Source: Autumnicola psychrophila (GTDB lineage: Bacteria > Bacteroidota > Bacteroidia > Flavobacteriales > Flavobacteriaceae). Taken from it: DNA of 64,000 nt. Location of the stretch: contig NZ_JAVRHN010000001.1 in NCBI RefSeq assembly GCF_031846645.1, forward strand, positions 1-64,000, in the 5' to 3' direction. This document shows, piece after piece, positions 52,364-61,026 of the stretch. Under the pieces are notes generated by a model. That model did not search any database, was not told the origin of the DNA, and worked only from the letters and a program-made list of their open reading frames with translations. The translations under genes and the position numbers were made by a program. Positions within the stretch are counted from its first letter, which is position 1, and each line of letters starts with the position of its first letter.

Positions 52364-52857
52364 TTGGCAGGAATTATTTTCTTATTTTTTTCTTCTTCGG
52401 AATATTATTTACCGGGTGTAAAAGTGATTCTGAACAACCTGAAAGTATAGAAACAGAACCTATTGTTTTTACCAAAGAAGCGGAATTATACCTGATTAAG
52501 CCTGAAGGAGACACGATTCAGAAAATTGATATCGAACTTGCCGATGATGACTACGAAAGGGAAACAGGTCTAATGTACCGGGAAAGTATGGAAGAGCACC
52601 AGGGAATGCTTTTCGTTTACGACATAGAGTCTCCCCGTATTTTTTATATGAAAAATACTTATTTCCCCTTAGATCTTATCTTTTACAACAGCGACAGTAC
52701 CGCGGTAAGTTTCCAGGAGAATGCGCAACCTTTAAATGAAGATCATCTGCGATCGGGAGAAGCCGCACAGTATGTTCTTGAGATCAATGCCGGCCTTGTG
52801 GAGAGATGGAATATTGAAGAAGGTGATACATTTTCTATAGTAAAAACAGAGGAATAA
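52360..52857 (+). CDS. DUF192 lipoprotein
   Basis: A 165-aa lipoprotein (lipobox ILFTGC near residue 20). The DUF192 core is visible: ERETGLMYRESMEEHQGMLFVY near 68, ESPRIFYMKNTYFPLDLIFYN near 90 and ALV-like EINAGLVERWNIEEGDTF at the C-terminus. Function unknown. Its start codon overlaps the lgt stop, so it belongs to the folE-cysS-yidD-lgt run. It is followed by the tandem micro-ORF array. Confidence 0.88.
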   Translation: MIGRNYFLIFFFFGILFTGCKSDSEQPESIETEPIVFTKEAELYLIKPEGDTIQKIDIELADDDYERETGLMYRESMEEHQGMLFVYDIESPRIFYMKNTYFPLDLIFYNSDSTAVSFQENAQPLNEDHLRSGEAAQYVLEINAGLVERWNIEEGDTFSIVKTEE

Positions 52858-52929
52858 CAATCCATTCCGATATTATCCTTACCATCTTAACACCTTACCT
52901 CCTCCAGTCCTTTTAAAGCATGCCTGAAA

Positions 52930-53010
52930 ATGACAATTTTCGGCCTTAGAGCTGTTTGGAATCAGGTAAAGCAAGAGGTAAATATTATCTTAAGAATAAA
53001 TTCAGATTAA
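52930..53010 (+). CDS. Micro-ORF 1 of the tandem array, 26 aa
   Basis: Reads MTIFGLRAVWNQVKQEVNI followed by ILRINSD and a TAA. It shares MTI(I/F)GLR, NQ and the RINS(D/E) end with the other copies. Family unknown; expression unproven. Confidence 0.38.
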   Translation: MTIFGLRAVWNQVKQEVNIILRINSD

Positions 53011-53033
53011 ACTTTAAGCAGTACTGCCTGAAA

Positions 53034-53108
53034 ATGCCAATTATAGGCCTTAGAGTTCTTCGGAATCAGGTAAAGCAAGAAGCAAATATCACCTTCAGCA
53101 AAAATTAG
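53034..53108 (+). CDS. Micro-ORF 2 of the tandem array, 24 aa
   Basis: Reads MPIIGLRVLRNQVKQEANI then TFSKN and TAG. The C-terminal RINS(D/E) is lost through an earlier stop. Otherwise it is colinear with copy 1. Confidence 0.35.
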   Translation: MPIIGLRVLRNQVKQEANITFSKN

Positions 53109-53136
53109 GATTAAACTTTAAGAGTGCTGCCTGAAA

Positions 53137-53217
53137 ATGACAATTTTCGGCCTTAGGAGTATCCAAAATCAGAAAAAACCTGATGCAAACATTAGCTTCA
53201 GAATCAATTCAGAGTGA
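53137..53217 (+). CDS. Micro-ORF 3 of the tandem array, 26 aa
   Basis: Reads MTIFGLRSIQNQKKPDANI then SFRINSE and TGA. Same length as copies 1, 4 and 5 although the spacers between units vary from 21 to 28 bp. Confidence 0.4.
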   Translation: MTIFGLRSIQNQKKPDANISFRINSE

Positions 53218-53239
53218 ACTTTGAAAGGGAGGCCTGAAA

Positions 53240-53320
53240 ATGACGATTATCGGCCTTAGAACTATCCGAAATCAGCAAAAATCCAAAGCAGACATCAGCT
53301 TCAGAATAAATTCAGAGTAA
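53240..53320 (+). CDS. Micro-ORF 4 of the tandem array, 26 aa
   Basis: Reads MTIIGLRTIRNQQKSKADI then SFRINSE and TAA. It is preceded by GAAAGGGAGG with 7 bp to the ATG, a good ribosome binding site for this phylum. Confidence 0.42.
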   Translation: MTIIGLRTIRNQQKSKADISFRINSE

Positions 53321-53342
53321 ATTTTGAAAGGGAGACCTGAAA

Positions 53343-53423
53343 ATGACAATTATCGGCCTTAGAACTATCCGAAATCAGAAAAAACCTGATGCAAACATTA
53401 GCTTCAGAATCAATTCAGATTAA
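53343..53423 (+). CDS. Micro-ORF 5 of the tandem array, 26 aa
   Basis: Reads MTIIGLRTIRNQKKPDANI then SFRINSD and TAA. It is preceded by GAAAGGGAGA. Its second half is like copy 3 and its first half like copy 4, suggesting recombination between units. Confidence 0.42.
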   Translation: MTIIGLRTIRNQKKPDANISFRINSD

Positions 53424-53444
53424 ACTTTAAAAGGAGACTTGAAA

Positions 53445-53528
53445 TTGACAATTATCGGCCCTAGAGTTGTTCGGAATCAGCAAATATCACCTTCAGGGTC
53501 AATTCAGAGGGAACCTCGAAAGGGATAG
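53445..53528 (+). pseudogene. Degenerate micro-ORF 6 of the tandem array
   Basis: Begins with TTG instead of ATG (TIIGPRVVRNQ), then a deletion shifts the frame so the conserved tail is lost; it ends at TAG 53526-53528. A fragment of a seventh copy (MTIISSFITNK) starts at 53535. Confidence 0.4.
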
Positions 53529-53565
53529 CCTGAATATGACAATTATCAGTAGTTTTATTACAAAT

Positions 53566-53597
53566 AAAAAGGCTCTCCATATGGAAAGCCTTTTTTA
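53566..53597. terminator. Terminator for secDF, probably bidirectional
   Basis: Hairpin AAAGGCTCTCCATATGG with AAAGCCTTTTTT on the other arm; T-rich on the plus side and A-rich on the other, between the repeat array and the secDF stop. Confidence 0.8.
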
Positions 53598-53616
53598 ATT
53601 TTATATTTTCAAGAAT

Positions 53617-56600
53617 TTAAGCTGTGGTAGTAGTTGTACCTGCTTTCTCTGTTTCATCTTCATTTTTATTTTTCTTCTCTATCTTAGATTTATCTGTTAC
53701 ACTGTCAAACATGATTGGTGTAGCGATAAATATAGAGGAATAGGTACCAACAATAACCCCAACAATAAGAGCAAACATAAATCCTCTGATGCTTTCTCCT
53801 CCAAAGATAAAGATTGCAAGCAACACTATCAAGGTAGTAAGCGAGGTGTTTAAGGTACGGCTTAAAGTACTGTTAAGTGCACTGTTAATGGTTTTACCCA
53901 ATGGCCAGCTGGTATGCTCATTTACAAATTCCCTGATCCTGTCAAATACTACCACGGTATCATTTAGCGAGTAACCAATTACCGTAAGGATTGCAGCTAT
54001 AAAAGCCTGATTAATCTCCATACTAAAAGGCATTACTTTATAAAGCAGGGAGAAAATACCCAGAACAATAAGAACATCATGGAAAACAGCGGCTACCGCA
54101 CCAAGACTAAACTGCCATTTTCTAAATCGCAACAGAATGTAAAGGAACACCACTATAAGAGATCCTAAGACAGCCCAAAAAGACGCATTTTTAATATCAT
54201 CTGCTATAGTAGGTCCAACTTTCATAGACTGCATGATCCCAAGAGATCTATCTCCAGAACCAGCGGTAAAATCGTCATATGACATATCTGTTGGCAGGTA
54301 ATTTTGTAAAGCTTCATATAGATTTTGCTGAATCTCTTCATCTACTTGTGCTCCTTCATCATCTACACGGTAGTTTGTGGTAATTTTAAGCTGGTTGTTT
54401 GGACCAAATGTTTTTGCCTCAGCACTTCCAAAGACAGCAACAAGATCCTGTTCAACTTCAGTAGGATTAACATCCTGATCAAACCTCACTGTATACGTTC
54501 TACCTCCTACAAAATCAACACCCTGGTTAAGTCCCTGTACAAATAAAGACCCGATGCTAATAATAACAAATATAGCAGAAGCTACATAAGCAATTTTCTT
54601 TTTCCCCAGGAAGTCTATATTCATATTCGTGAACAACTTCTTAGTAGCTCCGGTTGAGAATGACAGGGATTTTCCATTTTTCCCATATCCGTCAATAAAA
54701 AGCCTGGTAATAAAAATTGCAGTAAAAAGAGAAGTTGCAATACCAATTAATAATGTGGTAGCAAAACCTTTAATGGGTCCGGTACCTAATATTAATAATA
54801 TAAAACCAGTTAAACCTGTAGTTATGTTCGCATCGAGAATAGAAGATAGCGCATTGCTAAAACCATCCCGAATAGCATCTACCTGCGACTTACCTTTAGC
54901 AAGTTCTTCTTTAATCCTTTCAAAGATAAGTACGTTAGCATCTACCGACATACCTATTGTTAACACAATACCTGCAATACCAGGTAAAGTAAGTACGGCT
55001 CCCAGACCAGCAAGAATTCCAAAAATAAACAGGATGTTTACCACTAGAGCGACATCTGCAAATATACCCGCCTTACCATAATAGAAGACCATCCATAAAA
55101 GAACAAAAATAAGTGCTATAACAAAAGATAGCACTCCACTGTTAATGGCCTCCTGTCCTAATGAAGGTCCTACTATTTCACTCTGAATAATTTCTGCTGA
55201 AGCGGGAAGTTTACCTGCACGTAAGACGTTAGCCAAATCCTGACCTTCAGTAATTGAAAAATCTCCTGAGATCTCACTTCTACCTCCGGAAATAGGTCCA
55301 GTGGAAACACCGGGAGCAGAATAGACAATGTTATCCAGTACGATAGCAATATTACTTTGCTGATTTGAAGCCTGACCAGTCATTTCCTCCCAAATCTTAG
55401 CTCCTGTACCGTCCATTTGCATAGAAACGGCTACATTACCTAACTGGCCGTACGTTTGCTGTGCATCTGTAATTACACTACCACTTAAAGGAGGCTCCAT
55501 ATTACGATTACCTCTCAAAGCGTAAAGACCAACAGTACCTGTTTCTTCGTCTGGTACACCCCATACAAATTTCGCATATCGGTGCTCTGCCGGCAACAAA
55601 GATCGAACTCTGGGTCTGCTCAAATAATCATTAACCGTCGCCGTATCGGCAACTGCAAAGGTAGCGAGTACCGGGCTTCCCTGGAAACCTGGCGATTTTA
55701 TAAGTTCGAATAATGGATTGTTTCCGGTGGCTACTTCTGTAGTATCTTCAGCATCTGCAAGAAGTTCGCTAATATCTTCATCTGCGGCAGTTGTAGTATC
55801 CGCAGTAGTTGTATCTGTCGTTTGAGGCGCATCTTGTTCGTTAGACACGATATCTGCCAAAACATTGTTTGCTTCAAAAAGGAAATTCCCTAGTTCTGTG
55901 TTTTTGTAGACATGCCAGAATTCCAGCTGAGCTGTACTCTGCAACAGATTTTTAACCCTGTTCACATCCTTAGCTCCCGGCAATTCAACAAGTATTCTAC
56001 CGGAATTTCCAAGCCTCTGAATATTTGGCTGAGTAACTCCAAATTTATCAATACGTTTCCGAAGTACTTCAAACGCCGAAGTAATAGACTCATCAACACG
56101 ACGCCTAATGATTTCCTCTACCTCCTCATTCGACAGGTTAGGATTAATTTCATCACTAAGGGCTTTATTAAAGAAAACATCAGGAGAAGCTAAACGTGCA
56201 TCAGGAATATCATTAAACTCTTCAAAAAAGAGATCAATATAATCTTCCTGACTATCTTCCTGAGCTTCATCGGCCCGATTTATAGCCTGATTAAATGAAG
56301 GATCATTTGTATTATCTGCAAGACCTTTCAGGATATCTCTAACAGAAATCTGAAGAATAACATTGATCCCACCCTTAAGGTCAAGACCTTTGTTCAATTC
56401 TTTTTCCTTTGCACTGCTATAGGTAATCCCTGCAATTATTTCTTCATTCCCAATAGAATCAAGATATCTCTGCTCCTCGGCATCTCTTAACTCAGAGTAA
56501 TCCTCTACTTCTTCACTAACTCTTCGTTCTGCATACTCTTCAGCATCGTTTTCAACTTTATTACTTATAAAGGTAAACGACAACTGGTAAAGACATACCA

Positions 56601-56646
56601 GTCCAAATAAAATTGCAAAAACTTTGATAAGTCCCTTATTCTGCAT
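53617..56646 (-). CDS. secDF: Fused protein translocase subunit SecDF
   Basis: A 1009-aa inner-membrane protein joining SecD and SecF, which uses the proton gradient to pull proteins through SecYEG. The SecD half has an N-terminal helix, KGLDLKGGINVILQI near 85, a large periplasmic domain, and AGKLPASAEIIQSEIVGPSLG near 480 followed by six helices. The SecF half starts near 700 (GVDFVGGRTYTVRF) and ends in another helix bundle with SLNDTVVVFDRIRE. The SecD periplasmic domain carries a Thr/Asp/Ala-rich insert (about 275-320: QTTDTTTADTTTAADED). The C-terminus is charged then Thr-rich. Confidence 0.95.
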   Translation of the reverse strand: MQNKGLIKVFAILFGLVCLYQLSFTFISNKVENDAEEYAERRVSEEVEDYSELRDAEEQRYLDSIGNEEIIAGITYSSAKEKELNKGLDLKGGINVILQISVRDILKGLADNTNDPSFNQAINRADEAQEDSQEDYIDLFFEEFNDIPDARLASPDVFFNKALSDEINPNLSNEEVEEIIRRRVDESITSAFEVLRKRIDKFGVTQPNIQRLGNSGRILVELPGAKDVNRVKNLLQSTAQLEFWHVYKNTELGNFLFEANNVLADIVSNEQDAPQTTDTTTADTTTAADEDISELLADAEDTTEVATGNNPLFELIKSPGFQGSPVLATFAVADTATVNDYLSRPRVRSLLPAEHRYAKFVWGVPDEETGTVGLYALRGNRNMEPPLSGSVITDAQQTYGQLGNVAVSMQMDGTGAKIWEEMTGQASNQQSNIAIVLDNIVYSAPGVSTGPISGGRSEISGDFSITEGQDLANVLRAGKLPASAEIIQSEIVGPSLGQEAINSGVLSFVIALIFVLLWMVFYYGKAGIFADVALVVNILFIFGILAGLGAVLTLPGIAGIVLTIGMSVDANVLIFERIKEELAKGKSQVDAIRDGFSNALSSILDANITTGLTGFILLILGTGPIKGFATTLLIGIATSLFTAIFITRLFIDGYGKNGKSLSFSTGATKKLFTNMNIDFLGKKKIAYVASAIFVIISIGSLFVQGLNQGVDFVGGRTYTVRFDQDVNPTEVEQDLVAVFGSAEAKTFGPNNQLKITTNYRVDDEGAQVDEEIQQNLYEALQNYLPTDMSYDDFTAGSGDRSLGIMQSMKVGPTIADDIKNASFWAVLGSLIVVFLYILLRFRKWQFSLGAVAAVFHDVLIVLGIFSLLYKVMPFSMEINQAFIAAILTVIGYSLNDTVVVFDRIREFVNEHTSWPLGKTINSALNSTLSRTLNTSLTTLIVLLAIFIFGGESIRGFMFALIVGVIVGTYSSIFIATPIMFDSVTDKSKIEKKNKNEDETEKAGTTTTTA

Positions 56647-56689
56647 TATTCCTTAAATTATAATTAAATAGGTCTATTTTAAAAACGGA

Positions 56690-56697
56690 CAAATATA
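56690..56697 (-). promoter_or_regulatory. -7 promoter element for secDF
   Basis: TATATTTG on the minus strand, 44 bp before the secDF start; fits TAnnTTTG. Confidence 0.55.
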
Positions 56698-56754
56698 GGG
56701 TTTCAAAAATGAAATCCCAATATTTTTTTTTTGAATATTTTAACTTTTAAGCAT

Positions 56755-56785
56755 AGGAAAGGCCACTAAATCAGTGGCCTTTCCT
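56755..56785 (-). terminator. Terminator hairpin after mdh
   Basis: Arms AGGAAAGGCCACT (56755-56767) and AGTGGCCTTTCCT (56773-56785), a perfect 13-bp stem 28 bp after the mdh stop. The T run downstream is interrupted. Confidence 0.75.
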
Positions 56786-56812
56786 GCTTAAACTATTCTT
56801 ATGAAGTTCGTA

Positions 56813-57739
56813 CTAGATCTCCAGTAAACTGTTGGTCTTCTTTACACCTTCAGCACTTTCTTTAATTTTGTTCTTTTCTGCCTCGTCAAGCTCGATTTCT
56901 ACTATTTCTTCTAATCCGTTTTTTCCAAGAATAGCAGGAACACCTATACAAAGGTCATTAAGTCCATATTCCCCTTCCAACAAAGCAGAACAAGGGAACA
57001 TTTTCTTTTGATCGCAGGCAATTGCCTGTACCAAACCAGACACTGCAGCCCCGGGAGCGTACCATGCGCTTGTACCCAGTAATTTCGTTAAAGTTGCACC
57101 TCCTACTTTAGTATCTTCAGCAACCTGGTTCAATCGCTCTTCAGATAAAAATGCAGTTACCGGTACGCTATTTCTGGTCGCCAGCCTGGTAAGAGGCACC
57201 ATACCAGTATCACTATGTCCACCGATCACCATTCCATCAACATCAGACGGAGGACATTCCAAAGCTTCACTTAATCTATATTTAAATCTTGCACTATCCA
57301 AAGCTCCTCCCATTCCGATAATTCTGTTTTTCGGAAGATTGGTAGTTTTATGAACAAGGTATGTCATTGTATCCATAGGATTACTAACTACTATAAGAAT
57401 CACATCGGGAGACTGTTCAATTAGTTTTGATGACACTTCTTTAACGATTCCGGCATTTATACCAATTAACTCCTCCCTGGTCATCCCCGGCTTACGTGGG
57501 ATACCGCTGGTAATAACAGCAATATCACTACCTGCTGTCTTTGAATAATCGTTTGTACTTCCGGTAATTTTAGTGTCAAAACTGTTTAATGTAGCAGTCT
57601 GCATAAGGTCCATAGCCTTTCCTTCTGCAACCCCTTCTTTAATGTCCAGTAAAACAACTTCTGAAGCAAAATCTTTAATTGCAACATATTCCGCACAGCT
57701 GGCACCAACCGCACCTGCTCCTACTATAGTAACTTTCAT
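56813..57739 (-). CDS. mdh: Malate dehydrogenase (LDH-like type)
   Basis: A 308-aa NAD-dependent enzyme of the TCA cycle. GAGAVGASCAEYVA near 6 binds NAD, GIPRKPGMTREELIGIN carries the substrate-binding Arg residues, and VSNPMDTMTYLV, IGMGGALDSARFKYRL and IGGHSDTGMVPL (catalytic His) are in order. The KPGMTR loop points to malate rather than lactate. A near-consensus -7 element TATTTTCG lies about 32 bp upstream (57771-57778). Confidence 0.95.
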   Translation of the reverse strand: MKVTIVGAGAVGASCAEYVAIKDFASEVVLLDIKEGVAEGKAMDLMQTATLNSFDTKITGSTNDYSKTAGSDIAVITSGIPRKPGMTREELIGINAGIVKEVSSKLIEQSPDVILIVVSNPMDTMTYLVHKTTNLPKNRIIGMGGALDSARFKYRLSEALECPPSDVDGMVIGGHSDTGMVPLTRLATRNSVPVTAFLSEERLNQVAEDTKVGGATLTKLLGTSAWYAPGAAVSGLVQAIACDQKKMFPCSALLEGEYGLNDLCIGVPAILGKNGLEEIVEIELDEAEKNKIKESAEGVKKTNSLLEI

Positions 57740-57827
57740 TCTTTAAAATTTATTCGGTTTATAATGAAGACGAAAATACGAATTATGTTAATGATTTTAT
57801 AATAACAAATGGTTAAAGTACATCTTC

Positions 57828-58784
57828 TTAGATCCTGAAATGAAGGCCAATATTAAGATTGAAAAATTTTCCGGCTGTAGCCATTGTGCTAACCTTAAAG
57901 TCATTAAAATATACATTAAAACCAATATCGCCTTTAAATTGTGCTTCAGAATCTCCTAAATCTTCCAAAGCCTCATTAATTGTACTTAAACCAAAATTGC
58001 TTCCCTGCATCATGTAAGAAAAATTAGAGCTTGCAACTCCAAGAGCTCCAAAAATTTCAAAATTCTCATATCGTTTTGAACCTAATAATTCTGCAGTCCA
58101 TACATCTGCATCTACGTCTATCGCGTTCAATTGTGCAAACTCCGCCAGGTCAACGGGCTCAAAAGCGTATTCCACATCAAAGAGACTGTAGGCTACAAAA
58201 GCAGAAAACTGAAAGTCTTCAGGTTTGTTATACCTTAAATACTGACTGAAGTTATGTTTAATTCCCGCGCCATATTGGCTTACCTGCACATCGTTAACAG
58301 TTAATTTTGGCATAGCTCTCACCGCAAATTCTGTTTCGTAAGGAAGACCGACGGTAACCTGCGCAAAAGGATGCGCCACAAAATTTTTATCTACTCCTTC
58401 GATAGCCTGAAAACTAAAATCCTGACCCACTACTTCTCCTTCAAATACGACATCAGAGGAAGAACCAAAAGCTGTAGGAACTATAGCATTACGTGCCCCA
58501 CCTTGAATACTAAGATTATTATAATTACCAGTAGTAAAGGATTTTCTACTTTCTGGAACAATTAAAGCATTGGCATGCAAGGAAACTTCAAATTTCCAGG
58601 GGTCCAGAGTTTGCGCAGAAGAAAACCATCCTCCATTAGCCTGGTATGCAATACTGGTAGCTGCAGGATTGGCAAAGTCATTAGCTATATCTTTTAAATC
58701 ATTCACTAAATCCTCCTGGGCCGAAGAAGAAAGACCCAATAGCAATGTTGTAAGACATAAAATGTTATTTTTTAATTTTTTCAT
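57828..58784 (-). CDS. Secreted outer-membrane-like protein, possibly DUF6588
   Basis: A 318-aa protein with a signal peptide ending near residue 22 (LGLSSSAQ). The mature part starts with NDLKDIANDFANPAATSIAYQANGGWFSSAQTL and continues as alternating beta strands that end in FNLNIGLHFRI, typical of a small outer-membrane barrel. It resembles flavobacterial proteins annotated DUF6588, from memory. Function unknown. It is monocistronic by layout, between gyrB and mdh. Confidence 0.7.
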   Translation of the reverse strand: MKKLKNNILCLTTLLLGLSSSAQEDLVNDLKDIANDFANPAATSIAYQANGGWFSSAQTLDPWKFEVSLHANALIVPESRKSFTTGNYNNLSIQGGARNAIVPTAFGSSSDVVFEGEVVGQDFSFQAIEGVDKNFVAHPFAQVTVGLPYETEFAVRAMPKLTVNDVQVSQYGAGIKHNFSQYLRYNKPEDFQFSAFVAYSLFDVEYAFEPVDLAEFAQLNAIDVDADVWTAELLGSKRYENFEIFGALGVASSNFSYMMQGSNFGLSTINEALEDLGDSEAQFKGDIGFNVYFNDFKVSTMATAGKFFNLNIGLHFRI

Positions 58785-58845
58785 GGATGAAATTCAGTTT
58801 TAATTTGGGGTGTAAAAATAGTAAATATTTTGCGCAAGGTTTCAC

Positions 58846-58881
58846 AAAAAAAAACAGGCCTGCAAATCTGCCGGCCTGTTT
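58846..58881 (-). terminator. Rho-independent terminator of gyrB
   Basis: Arms AAACAGGCC (58852-58860) and GGCCTGTTT (58873-58881); the minus-strand T run is long. It lies 20 bp after the gyrB stop. Confidence 0.85.
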
Positions 58882-58900
58882 ATCATTTATTTAATACAAT

Positions 58901-60841
58901 TTATGCATCAATATTCGCATACTTCGCATTCTTTTCTATAAATTCTCTTCGAGGCGGAACCTCATCTCCCATAAGCATTGAGAAAATTCTATCTGCCTCT
59001 CCACTATTATCAATAGTCACCTGTCTCAATTTTCTACGTTCAGGATCCATTGTTGTATCCCATAGTTGCTCAGCGTTCATTTCTCCCAGACCCTTATATC
59101 TTTGGATTTGTACACCTCCGCTGTAACTCTCTGCAATTTCATCACGCTCCTTTTCTGACCAGGCATAGCGTTTTTTTGAAGCTTTTTTCACCAAATAAAG
59201 AGGCGGAGTCGCGATATAAATGTGCCCACCTTCAATTAACTCCTTCATATATCTATAGAAAAAAGTCAGGATTAACGTTTCAATATGGCTTCCATCCACA
59301 TCGGCATCACACATAATCACAACTTTATGGTACCTTAATTTTGACAAATTTAAGGCTTTACTATCTTCTTCTGTTCCAATAGTAACACCAAGAGCCGTAT
59401 AGATATTTTTAATCTCTTCGTTATCGAAAACGCGGTGGGTCATTGCTTTCTCCACATTAAGAATTTTACCTCTCAAAGGAAGAATAGCCTGGAATTTCCT
59501 GTCCCTACCTTGCTTTGCTGTACCTCCTGCCGAATCTCCCTCTACAAGAAAAACCTCGCATTGTGCAGGATCCTGTTCAGAACAATCTGATAATTTCCCA
59601 GGCAACCCGCCAATACTCATCGCAGTTTTACGCTGCACCATCTCACGGGCCTTCTTAGCTGCATTTCTGGCTTGCGCTGCAAGGATTACCTTCTGCACAA
59701 TAGTTTTTGCATCATTGGGATTTTCTTCCAGGTAAATATCAAGCATCTCAGAAACCGCCTGAGAAACAGCCGATGTCACTTCACGGTTACCCAGCTTTGT
59801 CTTTGTCTGTCCCTCAAACTGAGGCTCTCCAACCTTAACTGAAATTATTGCTGTTAAACCTTCACGGAAGTCATCTCCTGTAATTTCAAATTTCAGTTTG
59901 TCGAGTAATCCTGAAGCATCTGCGTACTTCTTTAAGGTAGTTGTTAAACCCCTTCGAAATCCAGAAAGGTGCGTCCCCCCTTCGTGGGTATTAATATTGT
60001 TTACGTAAGAGTGTAGGTTTTCATTAAAAGAAGTATTGTAGACCATGGCCACTTCTACAGGAATATCATTCTTTTCCCCTTCCATGGAAATAACGTGACC
60101 TATAATAGGCTCACGGTTACCGTCTAAAAATTTTATAAACTCCTTCAGTCCTTCTTCAGAATGAAAAGTTTCAGAAACAAAATTCCCTTCTTTATCTTTT
60201 TGCCGCCTGTCGGTAAGACTTATGGTAAGTCCTTTGTTCAAAAAGGACAATTCACGCATTCTGCTGGAAAGTGTATCGTAACTATAATCTACAGTTTGCT
60301 GAAAAATACTGGGATCTGGCCTAAAAGTAACCATGGTCCCGGAAAGCTCGGTTTCCCCCACTGGTTTAACAGGGTAAAGTGGTTTACCCAGCTCGTACTC
60401 CTGCTCCCATATTTGGCCGTCACGATATACAGTAGCTTTAAGCGCAGAGGATAATGCATTTACACAACTCACCCCTACCCCATGCAAACCACCGGAAACT
60501 TTATAAGAGTCCTTATCAAATTTCCCTCCGGCACCGATTTTAGTCATTACCACCTCAAGAGCAGAGACACCTTCTTTTTTATGAAGATCAATAGGTATAC
60601 CCCTACCATTATCTTCTGTGGTGACAGAACCATCTTCATTTATAGTAACTTTTATTGTATCGCAATGGCCCGCCATTGCTTCATCAATAGAGTTATCTAC
60701 TACTTCATAAACCAAATGATGGAGACCTCTTACTCCGGTATCCCCAATATACATAGAAGGCCGCATACGAACATGCTCCATACCCTCGAGGGCCTGTATA
60801 CTATCTGCCGAGTAAAGTTTTTTCTTGGCTTCTTCGCTCAT
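58901..60841 (-). CDS. gyrB: DNA gyrase subunit B
   Basis: A 646-aa type II topoisomerase ATPase subunit. The GHKL ATPase has VDNSIDEAMAGHCD near 48, EDNGRGIPIDLH near 75 and GGLHGVGVSCVNALS near 117. The transducer domain follows, then the TOPRIM domain with EGDSAGGTAKQGRDRKFQAIL near 437 and DADVDGSHIETL near 512. The C-terminus QRYKGLGEMNAEQLWDTTMDP is standard for GyrB rather than ParE. The length is normal for Bacteroidota. Its promoter element is at 60881. Confidence 0.96.
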   Translation of the reverse strand: MSEEAKKKLYSADSIQALEGMEHVRMRPSMYIGDTGVRGLHHLVYEVVDNSIDEAMAGHCDTIKVTINEDGSVTTEDNGRGIPIDLHKKEGVSALEVVMTKIGAGGKFDKDSYKVSGGLHGVGVSCVNALSSALKATVYRDGQIWEQEYELGKPLYPVKPVGETELSGTMVTFRPDPSIFQQTVDYSYDTLSSRMRELSFLNKGLTISLTDRRQKDKEGNFVSETFHSEEGLKEFIKFLDGNREPIIGHVISMEGEKNDIPVEVAMVYNTSFNENLHSYVNNINTHEGGTHLSGFRRGLTTTLKKYADASGLLDKLKFEITGDDFREGLTAIISVKVGEPQFEGQTKTKLGNREVTSAVSQAVSEMLDIYLEENPNDAKTIVQKVILAAQARNAAKKAREMVQRKTAMSIGGLPGKLSDCSEQDPAQCEVFLVEGDSAGGTAKQGRDRKFQAILPLRGKILNVEKAMTHRVFDNEEIKNIYTALGVTIGTEEDSKALNLSKLRYHKVVIMCDADVDGSHIETLILTFFYRYMKELIEGGHIYIATPPLYLVKKASKKRYAWSEKERDEIAESYSGGVQIQRYKGLGEMNAEQLWDTTMDPERRKLRQVTIDNSGEADRIFSMLMGDEVPPRREFIEKNAKYANIDA

Positions 60842-60880
60842 GTATTGTGTAAATTAAATTCGTGTATTTTTGGTAACGAA

Positions 60881-60888
60881 CAAATATA
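60881..60888 (-). promoter_or_regulatory. -7 promoter element for gyrB
   Basis: TATATTTG on the minus strand, 40 bp before the gyrB start; fits TAnnTTTG. Confidence 0.6.
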
Positions 60889-60958
60889 GCAAAACCCATG
60901 CTTTTACACTGTGAGAGCGAACTTTAAAGCCTTTAAGTTATTAACAATTAATGTGGAA

Positions 60959-61000
60959 AACCCATAGCAGAACCGATCAAAAAACCGGGAGCTATGGGTT
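60959..61000 (-). terminator. Terminator hairpin after asnB
   Basis: Arms AACCCATAGC (60959-60968) and GCTATGGGTT (60991-61000) with a 22-nt loop containing a second possible small stem; 27 bp after the asnB stop. Confidence 0.7.
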
Positions 61001-61026
61001 AAACAAACCACACGAAAATTTTTTCT

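Larger units (their letters stand above)
52922..53550 (+). repeat. Tandem array of six ~103-bp units, each holding a micro-ORF
   Basis: Units begin with GCCTGAAAATGAC or a variant at 52922, 53026, 53129, 53232, 53335, 53437 and, as a fragment, 53528; unit lengths are 104, 103, 103, 103, 102 and 91 bp. The shared core is CCTGAAAATGACAATTATCGG followed by CCTTAGA. In units 1 and 3, GAAAATGACAATTTTC is a perfect 6-bp-stem inverted repeat; units 4 and 5 break it. Each unit has a short reading frame (listed separately), and units 4-6 also carry a purine-rich AGGGAGG or AAGGAG stretch just before the start. The array lies between the DUF192 gene and the convergent secDF. Confidence 0.92.

Noticed and set aside
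52922..53550. Tandem repeats considered as a CRISPR array
   Set aside because: The whole ~103-bp unit repeats with no short identical repeat separated by unique spacers, and no cas genes are nearby.
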